This document shows positions 6,529 to 14,427 of a stretch of 21,024 nt of DNA, in pieces (the first letter of the stretch is position 1; the number at the start of each line of letters is the position of its first letter). A program made the translations under genes and the position numbers. Origin of the DNA: JAUYIV01 sp035464675. Lineage in GTDB: Bacteria; Actinomycetota; Acidimicrobiia; Spongiisociales; UBA11373. The notes beneath the pieces are model-generated. The model had not been told where the DNA came from and made no database searches. It saw only the letters and a list, made by a program, of their open reading frames with translations. Location: positions 1-21,024 of the forward strand of contig DATHSA010000062.1 in the NCBI GenBank assembly GCA_035464675.1, written 5' to 3'.

Positions 6529-7330
6529 GCCCCTCGCTCCCGAAGTAGAGGTAGAAACAGCCCACCGACACGGCGCTCAGCAGGTGCCACAACGCGTGTC
6601 CCTGGAGGAGGCTGGCAGGCTCGCACCACGCACCGCCGGTGCGTGACAGGTTCCAGATCACGAAGGCGACGGCGAACGCGCCCAGCCCGGCCCAGAACCA
6701 CGGCATGCGGCGCGGCTCGATCGCGCGGGGTGCCCATGGCCTGAGAGTCGGATACGACACGGCGACCTCGACCACGATGGTGATGGCGACGACAACGCCA
6801 AAGAGGACGCGTCCGTGCTCGGGCGGGATGAGCCCGATCAAGAGCGAGAACGCCGCGAGCAAGCCGCCGAACCAGGCGAGAAACGTGCCCCACCGCCAGT
6901 CGTGGATCCTGGTGAGGTCGTAGGCGAGCACGAATGCGAGGAAGGCATGCATCGATTGCACGTCCACGTACCCGCCCCAGGCTCGCAGCGAGCCGTGGAA
7001 CGCAAACGATCCGAGCCCCAGGAAGACGGCAACGGCTCCGAAGAGCCGCGAGTACCGGAGGTCGGCCTCGATTCGAGCGGGTGAGTAGCGATCACGGGTG
7101 CGAGCCGAATCGGCCAGAACGAGCAGCCCGATGAGGACGAACCCCAGGTTCGACCAGGCGTTCGCGGGCTGTGCGGCAATGCCCGGGCGCGGGGCCTCGC
7201 AGTAGCAGTCGCCGAGGCGCAGGCACTCGTCCGGCCCACCCGGATACCCGCTGCGAGAGAGCAAGGCGAAGACCGTGAAGACCGCGACGGTGGCGACGAG
7301 GCCGACGATGAGATCGCGATGGCGGCGCAT
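6506..7330 (-). CDS. Ceramidase-family (CREST) membrane hydrolase
   Basis: Multi-pass membrane protein of 274 residues with about seven hydrophobic segments. The zinc-hydrolase signature of alkaline ceramidases is visible: S108 and H112 in GSFAFHGS, D123 in YVDVQSM, H245 and H249 in GHALWHLLSA. The spacings S-x3-H, H to D of 11, and H-x3-H equal those of human ACER3 (S77, H81, D92, H217, H221). An early CE..... and N61 (NAWSNLGF) also fit the family. The expected reaction is amide hydrolysis of a membrane lipid; the true substrate in an actinobacterium is unknown. ATG 7330 is preceded by TACCTT ending 8 nt upstream, with no ribosome site. An ATG-to-upstream extension to 7504 would be antisense to the promoter and is rejected. 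Confidence 0.85.
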   Translation of the reverse strand: MRRHRDLIVGLVATVAVFTVFALLSRSGYPGGPDECLRLGDCYCEAPRPGIAAQPANAWSNLGFVLIGLLVLADSARTRDRYSPARIEADLRYSRLFGAVAVFLGLGSFAFHGSLRAWGGYVDVQSMHAFLAFVLAYDLTRIHDWRWGTFLAWFGGLLAAFSLLIGLIPPEHGRVLFGVVVAITIVVEVAVSYPTLRPWAPRAIEPRRMPWFWAGLGAFAVAFVIWNLSRTGGAWCEPASLLQGHALWHLLSAVSVGCFYLYFGSEGPRTGSST

Positions 7331-7337
7331 CACTCGG

Positions 7338-7343
7338 AAGGTA
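7338..7343 (-). promoter_or_regulatory. -10 element of a likely leaderless promoter (ceramidase-family gene)
   Basis: Reads TACCTT on the minus strand and ends 7 nt before ATG 7330. This distance puts the transcript start at or next to the A of ATG, and no Shine-Dalgarno is present. Confidence 0.5.
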
Positions 7344-7449
7344 GTCCTCTGGCGTGATGCGCCCTTGCCACGCCTCCGGCCGGCCCCGGGACCCGGCCTT
7401 CCGAACGGGAGCCGGGAAGCATTTGGACCTCTCGCCGGTTCATCACGGC

Positions 7450-7905
7450 ATGACCATCGAGCTCCACGAGATCGAAGAGCGAGCCGTCGACAGCCCGAGC
7501 CCATGGGCCCGCAAGCACATCCAGCAGTACCTGTCGACCGCGGGCCGCGAGGTGGACCATCCCATGGACGACCGGCTGATCCTCCTCTACGTGACCGGAC
7601 GCAGCTCCGGTGACATCCGACGAGTCCCCCTCGTCCACTTCGAGGACGGCGACGACATGCTGATCGTCGCCTCCAAGGGCGGGGCTCCCGAAGATCCGGA
7701 GTGGTTCAACAACCTCGTCGCCGACTCCCGAGTGTGGGTGCGCTTCAGGGACGACTTCTTCGAGGCGCGTGCCGAGGTGCTCACCCCGGAGGAGCGCGCT
7801 CCAGCGTGGGAGAGGATCACTTCGATCGCCCCTGGCTTCGCCGGATACCAGGCGAAGGCGGACCGGATCATCCCGGTGGTTCGGCTCCACAGGGTCGACG
7901 GCTGA
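7450..7905 (+). CDS. DDN-like deazaflavin (F420)-dependent nitroreductase family protein
   Basis: A 151-residue split-barrel protein of the DDN/DUF385 family, which in actinobacteria uses reduced F420 to act on nitro compounds, quinones or unsaturated lipids. The diagnostic stretch VASKGGAPEDPEWFNNL is present (about residues 74-90), preceded by the strands LILLYVTGR and RRVPLVHFEDGD and followed by VWVRFRDDFFEARAEVL. ATG 7450 gives the usual family length and N-terminus; the frame remains open to GTG/ATG at 7354/7357, adding about 32 residues without family resemblance. F420 use is inferred from the family, since some members bind other flavins or haem-degradation substrates. It converges on the dipeptidase gene with an 18-nt gap containing only a weak CCCG-AGA-CGGG hairpin. 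Confidence 0.9.
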   Translation: MTIELHEIEERAVDSPSPWARKHIQQYLSTAGREVDHPMDDRLILLYVTGRSSGDIRRVPLVHFEDGDDMLIVASKGGAPEDPEWFNNLVADSRVWVRFRDDFFEARAEVLTPEERAPAWERITSIAPGFAGYQAKADRIIPVVRLHRVDG

Positions 7906-7923
7906 CCCGAGACGGGCGGCTGA

Positions 7924-9063
7924 CTACCCGGCGATCTCCTCGGCCACCTCCAGGGCCCTCAGGACGTTGTCGCCGAGCACCTTGCGGATCTCGGGCTCGC
8001 CCCATCCCCGTCGAAGCAGCTCTTCGGTGATGCCCGGATAGCAGGAGACGTCTTCGAGACCCGCGGGTGTCGCCTCGACGCCGTCGAAGTCCCCGCCCAG
8101 ACCGACGTGGTCGACGCCGCCGACACGCGCCACGTGTTCGATGTGGTCGACGACGTCCGCAACGGTGCCCAGGTCCATCTCCTGTGATCCGAAGCGGTGT
8201 CGGGCGGCCGACGAGTATCCCTCCTCGTCGTCGGGAGCGAACTGCGCCCGCAGCTGCCTGCGCTCCTCGAACATGTCGAGGGCGATCCGCGCCGTCCCGG
8301 GAACGATGAATGCCGGGACGAAGGTGACCATGACGACGCCGCCGCCTGCGGCGATCATCTCGACCACATCGTCCGGGACGTTGCGGGGATGCGGCGCCAG
8401 TGCGAATGCCGATGAGTGTGAGGCGATGACCGGCGCCCTGCTCGCCTCGATCGCCTGGCGCATCGCGTCCGCAGACACGTGGGAGACGTCGACGAGCATG
8501 CCGAGCCGGTTCATGTCGGCGATGACATCGCGGCCGAATTCGGTGAGCCCTCCATGCCTCGGATCGTCGGTGGCCGAATCGGCCCAATCGATGGTGTCGG
8601 CATGGGTCAGGGTGAGATAGCGCACTCCGCGTTCATGGAGGCCGCTCAGGGCGTCGAGAGAGTTCTCGATCGAGTGCCCGCCTTCCGCGCCGAGGAGCCC
8701 GGCGACGCGGCCGGAGGCACGGATCGTGCGTGCCTCGTTCGCGGTCCGGGCCATGGCCGTGAGCGACGGCGCGAGCGCGGCCATCTCTTCGACCAGATCG
8801 ATCTGGCGGTGGGTGTAGGCGAGGGGCCCATCGGCCCACGCGGGGACGAAGACCGACCAGAACTGGCCGCCGACGCCCCCGGCCAGAAGCCGCGGATAGT
8901 CCGTGTGGTAGCCCTCGAGCCGTTGGCGCGGGTCGGCCCTGTCGAGCGACCCTCCGGCCCGCACCCTGATCTCCCAGGGGAGGTCGTTGTGGCCGTCCAC
9001 GACCGGGAGATCGGCATGGATCCGCTCGGCGGCGGCCCGGTGCGACGAGGCGGGGGCGGTCAT
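7924..9063 (-). CDS. Membrane dipeptidase (peptidase M19, renal dipeptidase family)
   Basis: Zinc dipeptidase of 379 residues that hydrolyses dipeptides, often including D-residues. Metal-ligand motifs are in order: H25 and D27 in VVDGHNDLPW, E127 in LLGAEGGHS, H195 in VDVSHVS and H216 in IASHSSAF, with the late signature VGLGGDFDG near residue 325 containing the conserved Asp. No signal peptide is visible, so the product is probably cytoplasmic. The ATG at 9063 overlaps the MFS stop by 4 nt (ATGA), giving tight coupling. Together with the transporter this suggests peptide or amino-acid-derivative uptake and cleavage; the substrate is unknown. Length and motifs are full, with no sign of damage. 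Confidence 0.95.
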   Translation of the reverse strand: MTAPASSHRAAAERIHADLPVVDGHNDLPWEIRVRAGGSLDRADPRQRLEGYHTDYPRLLAGGVGGQFWSVFVPAWADGPLAYTHRQIDLVEEMAALAPSLTAMARTANEARTIRASGRVAGLLGAEGGHSIENSLDALSGLHERGVRYLTLTHADTIDWADSATDDPRHGGLTEFGRDVIADMNRLGMLVDVSHVSADAMRQAIEASRAPVIASHSSAFALAPHPRNVPDDVVEMIAAGGGVVMVTFVPAFIVPGTARIALDMFEERRQLRAQFAPDDEEGYSSAARHRFGSQEMDLGTVADVVDHIEHVARVGGVDHVGLGGDFDGVEATPAGLEDVSCYPGITEELLRRGWGEPEIRKVLGDNVLRALEVAEEIAG

Positions 9064-10343
9064 TCCACCGGGAGAAACTCGTCCGAGATGTGCCCCCCTT
9101 GGCCCGGCGATCGGATCGGATCCCCCGCGGCATCCTGTGCCCGAGCGATGGAGAGGAACGGCAGCGCCAGTGCCTGGACACCGGCGGCGACCACGTACGA
9201 CGTCCCGTAGCTCCACACGTCGGCGACCCGGCCCAGGGCGGGCTGGATCACCGCACCACCCGCCGATCCCATCAGCGAGTCGAACGAGATCACGGTGGCA
9301 CGCTGTGACGAGGCGATGCAGCCGTTCAGGTAGGCGAGGCGCATCGGCCGCGATGCCGAGAAGGAGATGGACCAGACGATGAGCAGCCCAATCGCAACCC
9401 AGAGGTTTCGAGTCAGCCCGAGAAACACCAGTGCCAGGGCGCCGAGCAGCGTGAATGTGATGAGGGCGTGGGTACGCCGGCTGAACACCCGTCGCATCGC
9501 CGGCACGATGAGCCCGCCGACGATCTGGGCCCCTGCGAGGATCGACGCCGCCAGGCCGGCGATGCCGAATGCCGACTCGTCGCCGTACAGGTCGAGCAGG
9601 TGGGGCTGCATCGCGTAGAAGGCGTAGAAGGACACACCGAACGTGAAGGGAGAGGCGAGCATGAGCCAGCGGACCTCCGGCTTGCGGAACCCGCTCTCGA
9701 TCGATGCCTCGAGCACTCGCCGTACCTCCTTCAGAGGCCGTTCGCCGCGTTTCGGGGTGAAGCCGATGTCCTTCATGGCCACGTAGCCGACGACGAGGGT
9801 GATGCCCAGCACGCCGGCCCGGATGATGTAGGGCACGCCCAGGTTGGTGAACTGGGCTATGAAGCCCCCTGCCACCGATCCGGTGAGCATGGCGATCCCC
9901 ATCACGGTCTGGCCCCGCCCGAACACCGTGTCGAGGTCCCCCTTGTAGTCCGAGGCATAAAGCGCATCCACGAGCCATGCCTCGACGGCGCCCGAGAAGA
10001 ACGTGAATCCCAGGCCGAGGAACACCGACGCGACCGCCCATCCCCAGAACGGCGCACTGATCTCCCACATGAGCAGGTAGAGGACCGTGGCGAGGAGAAG
10101 GGTGATGGTCCCGAGGAGGAAGGACCGTCGGCGCCCGGAGGTGTCCGCGACCACTCCGGTCGGTACCTCGAAGACGACCTGGCCCACGGTGAAGAATGCG
10201 TTGGCGCCGAACGCCGCGGTGTTGCTGAGGCCGGCATCGAGCAGGAACAGCGTGTTGATGCCCCAGATGAACGACTGGGCAAGGGTCGTCAGCAGCGTGA
10301 GCAGGAGATAGGTGCGCTGGACTGATCGAGCGGCATCGGTCAT
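9060..10343 (-). CDS. MFS transporter
   Basis: Integral membrane transporter of 427 residues with about 12 hydrophobic segments. The motif-A region between helices 2 and 3 reads VPTGVVADTSGRRRS (about residues 58-72), typical of the major facilitator superfamily; the remainder has alternating hydrophobic helices and a central polar loop (KRGERPLKEVRRVLEASIES). It resembles uncharacterised actinobacterial MFS proteins; direction and substrate cannot be told. ATG 10343 is chosen because TATGGT (10351-10356) ends 7 nt upstream, as in a leaderless promoter; ATG 10355 would add four residues but lies within that element. First gene of a two-gene unit with the dipeptidase. Confidence 0.93.
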   Translation of the reverse strand: MTDAARSVQRTYLLLTLLTTLAQSFIWGINTLFLLDAGLSNTAAFGANAFFTVGQVVFEVPTGVVADTSGRRRSFLLGTITLLLATVLYLLMWEISAPFWGWAVASVFLGLGFTFFSGAVEAWLVDALYASDYKGDLDTVFGRGQTVMGIAMLTGSVAGGFIAQFTNLGVPYIIRAGVLGITLVVGYVAMKDIGFTPKRGERPLKEVRRVLEASIESGFRKPEVRWLMLASPFTFGVSFYAFYAMQPHLLDLYGDESAFGIAGLAASILAGAQIVGGLIVPAMRRVFSRRTHALITFTLLGALALVFLGLTRNLWVAIGLLIVWSISFSASRPMRLAYLNGCIASSQRATVISFDSLMGSAGGAVIQPALGRVADVWSYGTSYVVAAGVQALALPFLSIARAQDAAGDPIRSPGQGGHISDEFLPVE

Positions 10344-10350
10344 TCCAGGC

Positions 10351-10356
10351 ACCATA
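10351..10356 (-). promoter_or_regulatory. -10 element of a likely leaderless promoter (MFS gene)
   Basis: Reads TATGGT on the minus strand, 7 nt before ATG 10343, with no Shine-Dalgarno between. It lies in the 34-nt gap after the UbiA gene stop, so the MFS-dipeptidase pair may be transcribed on its own. Confidence 0.45.
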
Positions 10357-10377
10357 CCGCCGGCGTCGTGGAGCCCT

Positions 10378-11223
10378 TCACGGGGCGAGGCCGGGCATCA
10401 GACCGGCGACCGCGACCACCAGAGTGGCCACCGATGCCGCCGTCGCGACAGCCCAGCTGCGCCGCCTCATCGCGGTCGCCGTCACGAGTCCGGGGACCCC
10501 AGCGAGGCCGGCGGCGGCGGCGCCGGCCCGGAGGGCCCCGAACGAGATCCCTCCTACGAGTACCCCACCCGCGAGGAGCAGGAGGACGACGACAAGGCGG
10601 AGGGTGGCCGTCCCGCCGAGCCTCACCGCCAGCACGCGTTTTCCTGCCACCCGGTCCGTGTCGAGGTCCGGGAGCTCGAACCCCAGCATCATCGCCAGGT
10701 GGATGGGGACGAGGACCGCGATGGCCCACCAGAGCCTCGATTCGACCCGCCCGCCATCGACGATGGCGCCGACGAGGGGCACGCCCCCGGCGACGACGAA
10801 TGTCGTGACGATCTCGCCGATGCCGGTGCCGAGCAGACGAATCGGTTCGATCGAGTACGCCCAGGCAACCGCCAACGCGATGGCACCGATGGCGGCGGCG
10901 CCCGGGCTCCGGAGTGCCACGGCCCCGATGGCGGCGGTGGCAATCAGCGATGTCACCTGGGCCGACCGGAGAGCAGTCTGCGGATCGACCGTCCCGTCGG
11001 CGATGGCGCCGCTCCCACCCGAGAACCAGGTGCGGTTGCGCACCGCGGCGTCGGCCTCGGCATCCGAGTACTCGTTGACCAGTTGCGCCGTCAGCTGGAT
11101 CGAGGACACCATCGCCTGGCCGAGCACGTAGCCGAGGGTCGTGAGGCCGCCGGCGGCGACCGCTCCCAGGGCGAACAGCAGGGCGCCCCCCAGGAGGAAG
11201 TGCGGTCTGGCGAGCCGGATCAT
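10378..11223 (-). CDS. UbiA/MenA-family prenyltransferase
   Basis: Polytopic enzyme of 281 residues that joins a polyprenyl chain to an acceptor ring or other acceptor. Two Asp-rich motifs bind the prenyl diphosphate through Mg2+: N50, D54 and D58 in NEYSDAEAD (N-x3-D-x3-D), and DLDTD (186-190) followed by RVAGKRVLAVRLG, which resembles the MenA motif. This favours 1,4-dihydroxy-2-naphthoate or a related quinone precursor as acceptor, but other UbiA acceptors are possible and no men genes lie here. About eight or nine membrane segments are visible. ATG 11223 overlaps the stop of the preceding lipoprotein gene by 4 nt (ATGA) without a ribosome site, so translation is coupled to it. Confidence 0.92.
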   Translation of the reverse strand: MIRLARPHFLLGGALLFALGAVAAGGLTTLGYVLGQAMVSSIQLTAQLVNEYSDAEADAAVRNRTWFSGGSGAIADGTVDPQTALRSAQVTSLIATAAIGAVALRSPGAAAIGAIALAVAWAYSIEPIRLLGTGIGEIVTTFVVAGGVPLVGAIVDGGRVESRLWWAIAVLVPIHLAMMLGFELPDLDTDRVAGKRVLAVRLGGTATLRLVVVLLLLAGGVLVGGISFGALRAGAAAAGLAGVPGLVTATAMRRRSWAVATAASVATLVVAVAGLMPGLAP

Positions 11224-12815
11224 GGATGGCGGTCGACGAGAAGGCCGGCCAGCGAGGCGATGGTGAAGTCGGGGTCGACGGCGGCGGCTCCATCGGTGTA
11301 GGCGGCGAACACCAGGGGCTCGCCACCGGGGACGAGGGCGATCCCCGCAATCGTGAGGGTCGTGCCGTACCAGCCCTCCTTGGCCAGGACGGTGACGCCC
11401 GACCCCTCGAGGCCGGCCGCCACGGTGACATCGGCCATGCGCGAGGTCACCTCCGTCCACGCCGATCGGGGAAGGACCGACCCGTCGATCAGGCCTTCGA
11501 GGAGTGTGACGAAGTCGATCGCCGTGGATGAGTTCGAGGGGTCGTTGCCCGGGCCGCCGCATCCGAATCCGTGAACCAGCCGGGTGTCCACCATCCCTGC
11601 CGACTCGATTGTCTCCTGCAGGGCCGGGAGCCCGAAGTGGGCCTGGATGGCGTTGGCGGCAGCGTTGTCCGATCGCTGCATCATCAGGTCGAGAACCTCG
11701 GTCAGCGGGCGTCCCGGCCCCTCACCCGTGCCGGCACAGCCATCCACCGGTGTGATGATCAGCGCGCCTGGGTCGCCGCCATCGGCGATCCATCCGAGCG
11801 CGTGGGCGAAGTGCACGAGTTTGAGGGTGCTGGCCGGATAGAAGGCGAAGTCCGCATGCAGGGCGGCGAGGACCGGGCCGCCCACTTCCTTGACGATGAA
11901 CCCGTGCCGTCCGCCTCGCGTCCCCTCCTGGACGTATTCGTGTGCCACCCCTGTGGGCGGGGCACAGGTGATCCCGATCGCGTGGTCCGTGCAGATGGCA
12001 GCCATCCGGGTTGGATCGTCCGCAAGGAGGGCTTCCATGCCGGCAATCAGCTCGTTGGTCACCCCGCCGGGCGTGTCCCACCGATTCGACTCGACCGTGA
12101 CCACCGGGATGCGGCCCTCGTCGCCGAAGTAGGTGCCCAGCGATCCGTTGGTGGCCCAGGCGACATCCTCGACGACCTGCCACTCGCGGCCCACGGACGA
12201 TGCCCCGGAGGCGAATCGGTGCGCCCACTCGGCCCCATCTCCATCGGCCTCCACGAACGGGCCTTCGCGGGCGGCGTGCATGGCCACGATGAGGTCGGGG
12301 GCGAACGCGGTGATGTCCGCAGCCAATGCCGCGGTCTCGGGCTCCGACAGCGGGGTCGGGCCGGTGCCTGGCCCCAGGGCGAAGCCCTCGGATGGCCAGT
12401 TTCTGTTGAGGTCGACGCCGGCCGCGTTGTCGCGACCGTGTGCCGCGGTCCCGTCGGGGTTGGCGTCGGCCACGAAGCGAATCGTCCACCCGGCCGGGGG
12501 AGAGGCGCGCAGATGTTCGAGCAGGGCAGGGGAGTTCTCCACGGCGGGGCGCTCGTCGCCGTGGATCCCTCCGATCACATACAGCCGGGTGGGGCCGGAC
12601 CCGAGGGTGATCGCCTCGATGTCCCGGCCCTCGATGCTGGTCCCGATGACGTCGAGGGCGGGGAGCGCCGCAGTGGGGAGCGTCGTCGTAGTGGTGAAGG
12701 TCGTCGCAAGCGCGGTCGTCGCGGGCGCGGTCGTCGCGGGCGCGGTCGGGTCGGTGGTTTGGGGTCCGCATGCGACAACCGAGATGATCGACAGGGCCGC
12801 GAGCAGGCGATGCAC
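11220..12815 (-). CDS. Two-domain lipoprotein: M14 zinc peptidase plus class A beta-lactamase-like domain
   Basis: A 531-residue predicted lipoprotein. Signal peptide with lipobox VVAC (C16), then a Thr/Ala linker to about 50. Domain 1 (about 55-265) is an M14 metallopeptidase resembling MpaA: zinc ligands H85 and E88 in GGIHGDER, substrate residues in VDLNRNWP (134-141), H180 in AMHAAR and a likely catalytic E242 in VTVESNR. Domain 2 (about 285-531) has the penicillin-binding/beta-lactamase fold: S329-T-L-K332, S382-D-N384 and K479-E-G481. The omega-loop area (GPGNDPSNSSTAIDF) lacks an obvious Glu equivalent to class A E166, so true beta-lactamase activity is doubtful. Wall-peptide cleavage plus acyl-enzyme chemistry or muropeptide binding is inferred. 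GTG 12815 has no ribosome site; CATGAT ends 6 nt upstream. Confidence 0.9.
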   Translation of the reverse strand: MHRLLAALSIISVVACGPQTTDPTAPATTAPATTALATTFTTTTTLPTAALPALDVIGTSIEGRDIEAITLGSGPTRLYVIGGIHGDERPAVENSPALLEHLRASPPAGWTIRFVADANPDGTAAHGRDNAAGVDLNRNWPSEGFALGPGTGPTPLSEPETAALAADITAFAPDLIVAMHAAREGPFVEADGDGAEWAHRFASGASSVGREWQVVEDVAWATNGSLGTYFGDEGRIPVVTVESNRWDTPGGVTNELIAGMEALLADDPTRMAAICTDHAIGITCAPPTGVAHEYVQEGTRGGRHGFIVKEVGGPVLAALHADFAFYPASTLKLVHFAHALGWIADGGDPGALIITPVDGCAGTGEGPGRPLTEVLDLMMQRSDNAAANAIQAHFGLPALQETIESAGMVDTRLVHGFGCGGPGNDPSNSSTAIDFVTLLEGLIDGSVLPRSAWTEVTSRMADVTVAAGLEGSGVTVLAKEGWYGTTLTIAGIALVPGGEPLVFAAYTDGAAAVDPDFTIASLAGLLVDRHP

Positions 12816-12840
12816 CGGATCATCATGCCAGCGTCGACGG

Positions 12841-12882
12841 GCGAGGGCCCCGGGCGGGTGCCCCGCCCGGGGCCGCCCTCGC
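12841..12882 (-). terminator. Strong GC-rich hairpin after nirK
   Basis: Minus-strand transcript forms a stem from GCGAGGG paired with CCCTCGC outside and CCCCGGGCGG with CCGCCCGGGG inside, a 3-nt bulge and a 5-nt loop. It begins 6 nt after the nirK stop and there is no U-tract. Likely terminator or mRNA stabiliser separating nirK from the downstream lipoprotein gene. Confidence 0.7.
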
Positions 12883-12888
12883 GGCCGT

Positions 12889-14427
12889 TCAGCCGGTCAC
12901 GGTGATCGTGCCGATCATCCACGGATGCGGCAGGCAGAAGTAGGGATACGTGCCCGGCTCGGTGAAGGTGAAGGTGAAGGTGTCCCCGGGGTCGAGGAAG
13001 CCCGAGTCGAACAGCCCGTCGGGGGTGCCCGACGTTCCGTCGCTCTCACCGGAGGTCACCGTGTGTGCGGTGGAGTCCTCGTTGACCCATCGCACCGTGG
13101 TTCCGGCCGGGATGATGATCTCCCGCGGGCTGAACGCAGTTTCGGCATTCTCCGGGCGGAACGCGTTCAGAGGGATCGTCACTTCGGCTCCGACCTCGAC
13201 CGATGTCGTGGTCGTCGACTCGTCGGCATCGTGGTCCCGTTCGCCGGTGCCCTCGGTGAGCGCCTCGAAGAGCTCATGGTTCTCGGGACCTTCCACCACG
13301 ATCGTGCCGATCGCTCCCTTGTAGAAGGTCCTGACCAGGGCGTGATCGACGAGGATGATCGTCGCGGGCACGAGGGCGTCGATCTCGACGACCGTCCCTC
13401 CGCCGGCGACGACGAGGGTGGACTGCGAGCCGCGTATCACCCGGTTTGCCTCGTGCGTCGCCCCCTCCGGGTACACGGCGTCCCAATGCGATCCGATGGG
13501 GTGGAAGTTCGAGTCGAGGTTCAGACCCTCGTTGACGAAGTAGATCCGCGCCCGCTCGCCCACCTGCATTCGCAGCGTGTTGTCGCCGGTGAGCGCATCG
13601 GTACGGCCGTTGAAGGTGATGAACCGGGGCTCCTCGTCGAACAGGGCGTCGGCGTCGAAGGGGGCCACGCCATCGGCGCCGGGCTCGCCGACGTACCACT
13701 CGGACTGCATCAACGCCCACTCGTGGTCCACAGATGGCAGCGGCGTCTCGGGGTCGACGATGAACATCCCGTACATCCCGTGCGCGATGTGCACTGGAAC
13801 GTCGCCATACGCGCAGTGGTACATGAACGTCCCCGGGTAGAGCAGCCTGATCTGGATGGTCGCCGTCTCTCCCGGGTTGACGGTGAGATCGGCCGCGCCC
13901 CCACCCTGCCCGGTCACTGCGTGGAAGTCGATGTTGTGAGGGTGGGTGTTGCCCTCGAGGTTCGTCAGTGAGATGCGCACGACGTCGCCCACTCGCCCCC
14001 GGAGCACGGGACCCGGAGAGCCGCACGAAACATCGGTGTCGCCGGCGATCCGGAAGCCCCACATGTCGGTCGAAACGCCCGTGGCCGGGTCCAGGGGGCA
14101 CACGCCCTCGATCGACTCCAGGTGAACGTCGATGATGCCCTGATCGGTGCGGGTGATCGGCGCAGGGACCGCGGGAGCATAGGTGATGTGGGCCTCAGCC
14201 TCCGGAACATGCTCGAGCTGGGAGACCGGAGTGAGTTCCGGCCGGATGGGCTCGTCGAGTGCCCAGCCGGCCCCGTCGCCCGGCTGGATGCCTTCATCGG
14301 CGATGATCTCGCGCACGTCTGCCGGCGACAGGTCGCCGCTCAGCGCCACGATGGTCACACCGATCATCGCCACAACGGCCAACAGCAGCGCGAATGGCCA
14401 GACCTTGTGCCAGAAGCCTTCGTTCAT
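12889..14427 (-). CDS. nirK: Membrane-anchored copper nitrite reductase (NirK type) with C-terminal cupredoxin
   Basis: Reduces nitrite to nitric oxide outside the membrane. A single N-terminal membrane helix (about 9-29) is followed by a linker and two cupredoxin domains of a NirK core. Ligands align with known NirK: H164 (type 1), D167 and H169 in HPHNIDFH, H204-C205, H213 and M218 in YHCAYGDVPVHIAHGM, H309 and I311 in NFHPIGSH (equivalent to H255 and I257), and H362 in VDHALVRTF (equivalent to H306). The Cys-to-His gap is 8 rather than 9 residues. A third domain (about 413-512) is a plastocyanin-like cupredoxin with H455, C498, H501 and M504 in YFCLPHPWM; an internal electron donor is inferred. 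ATG overlaps the regulator stop by 4 nt. At 512 residues it is longer than classic NirK (about 340-380). Confidence 0.85.
   Translation of the reverse strand: MNEGFWHKVWPFALLLAVVAMIGVTIVALSGDLSPADVREIIADEGIQPGDGAGWALDEPIRPELTPVSQLEHVPEAEAHITYAPAVPAPITRTDQGIIDVHLESIEGVCPLDPATGVSTDMWGFRIAGDTDVSCGSPGPVLRGRVGDVVRISLTNLEGNTHPHNIDFHAVTGQGGGAADLTVNPGETATIQIRLLYPGTFMYHCAYGDVPVHIAHGMYGMFIVDPETPLPSVDHEWALMQSEWYVGEPGADGVAPFDADALFDEEPRFITFNGRTDALTGDNTLRMQVGERARIYFVNEGLNLDSNFHPIGSHWDAVYPEGATHEANRVIRGSQSTLVVAGGGTVVEIDALVPATIILVDHALVRTFYKGAIGTIVVEGPENHELFEALTEGTGERDHDADESTTTTSVEVGAEVTIPLNAFRPENAETAFSPREIIIPAGTTVRWVNEDSTAHTVTSGESDGTSGTPDGLFDSGFLDPGDTFTFTFTEPGTYPYFCLPHPWMIGTITVTG

Noticed and set aside
9064..10068. 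In-frame upstream extension of the dipeptidase frame inside the MFS gene
   Set aside because: The extension is Arg/Gly-rich and follows the other frame of the MFS gene. The ATG at 9063 overlapping the MFS stop gives a normal M19 N-terminus.
11220..12034. Calling the C-terminal half of the fusion lipoprotein a beta-lactamase resistance gene
   Set aside because: SxxK, SDN and KxG are present but no equivalent of the class A deacylating Glu was found, and the domain is fused to a wall peptidase.
11571..13971. Long plus-strand frames opposite the M14 fusion and nirK genes
   Set aside because: These are compositional shadows in GC-rich DNA, and the minus-strand frames carry complete catalytic motifs.
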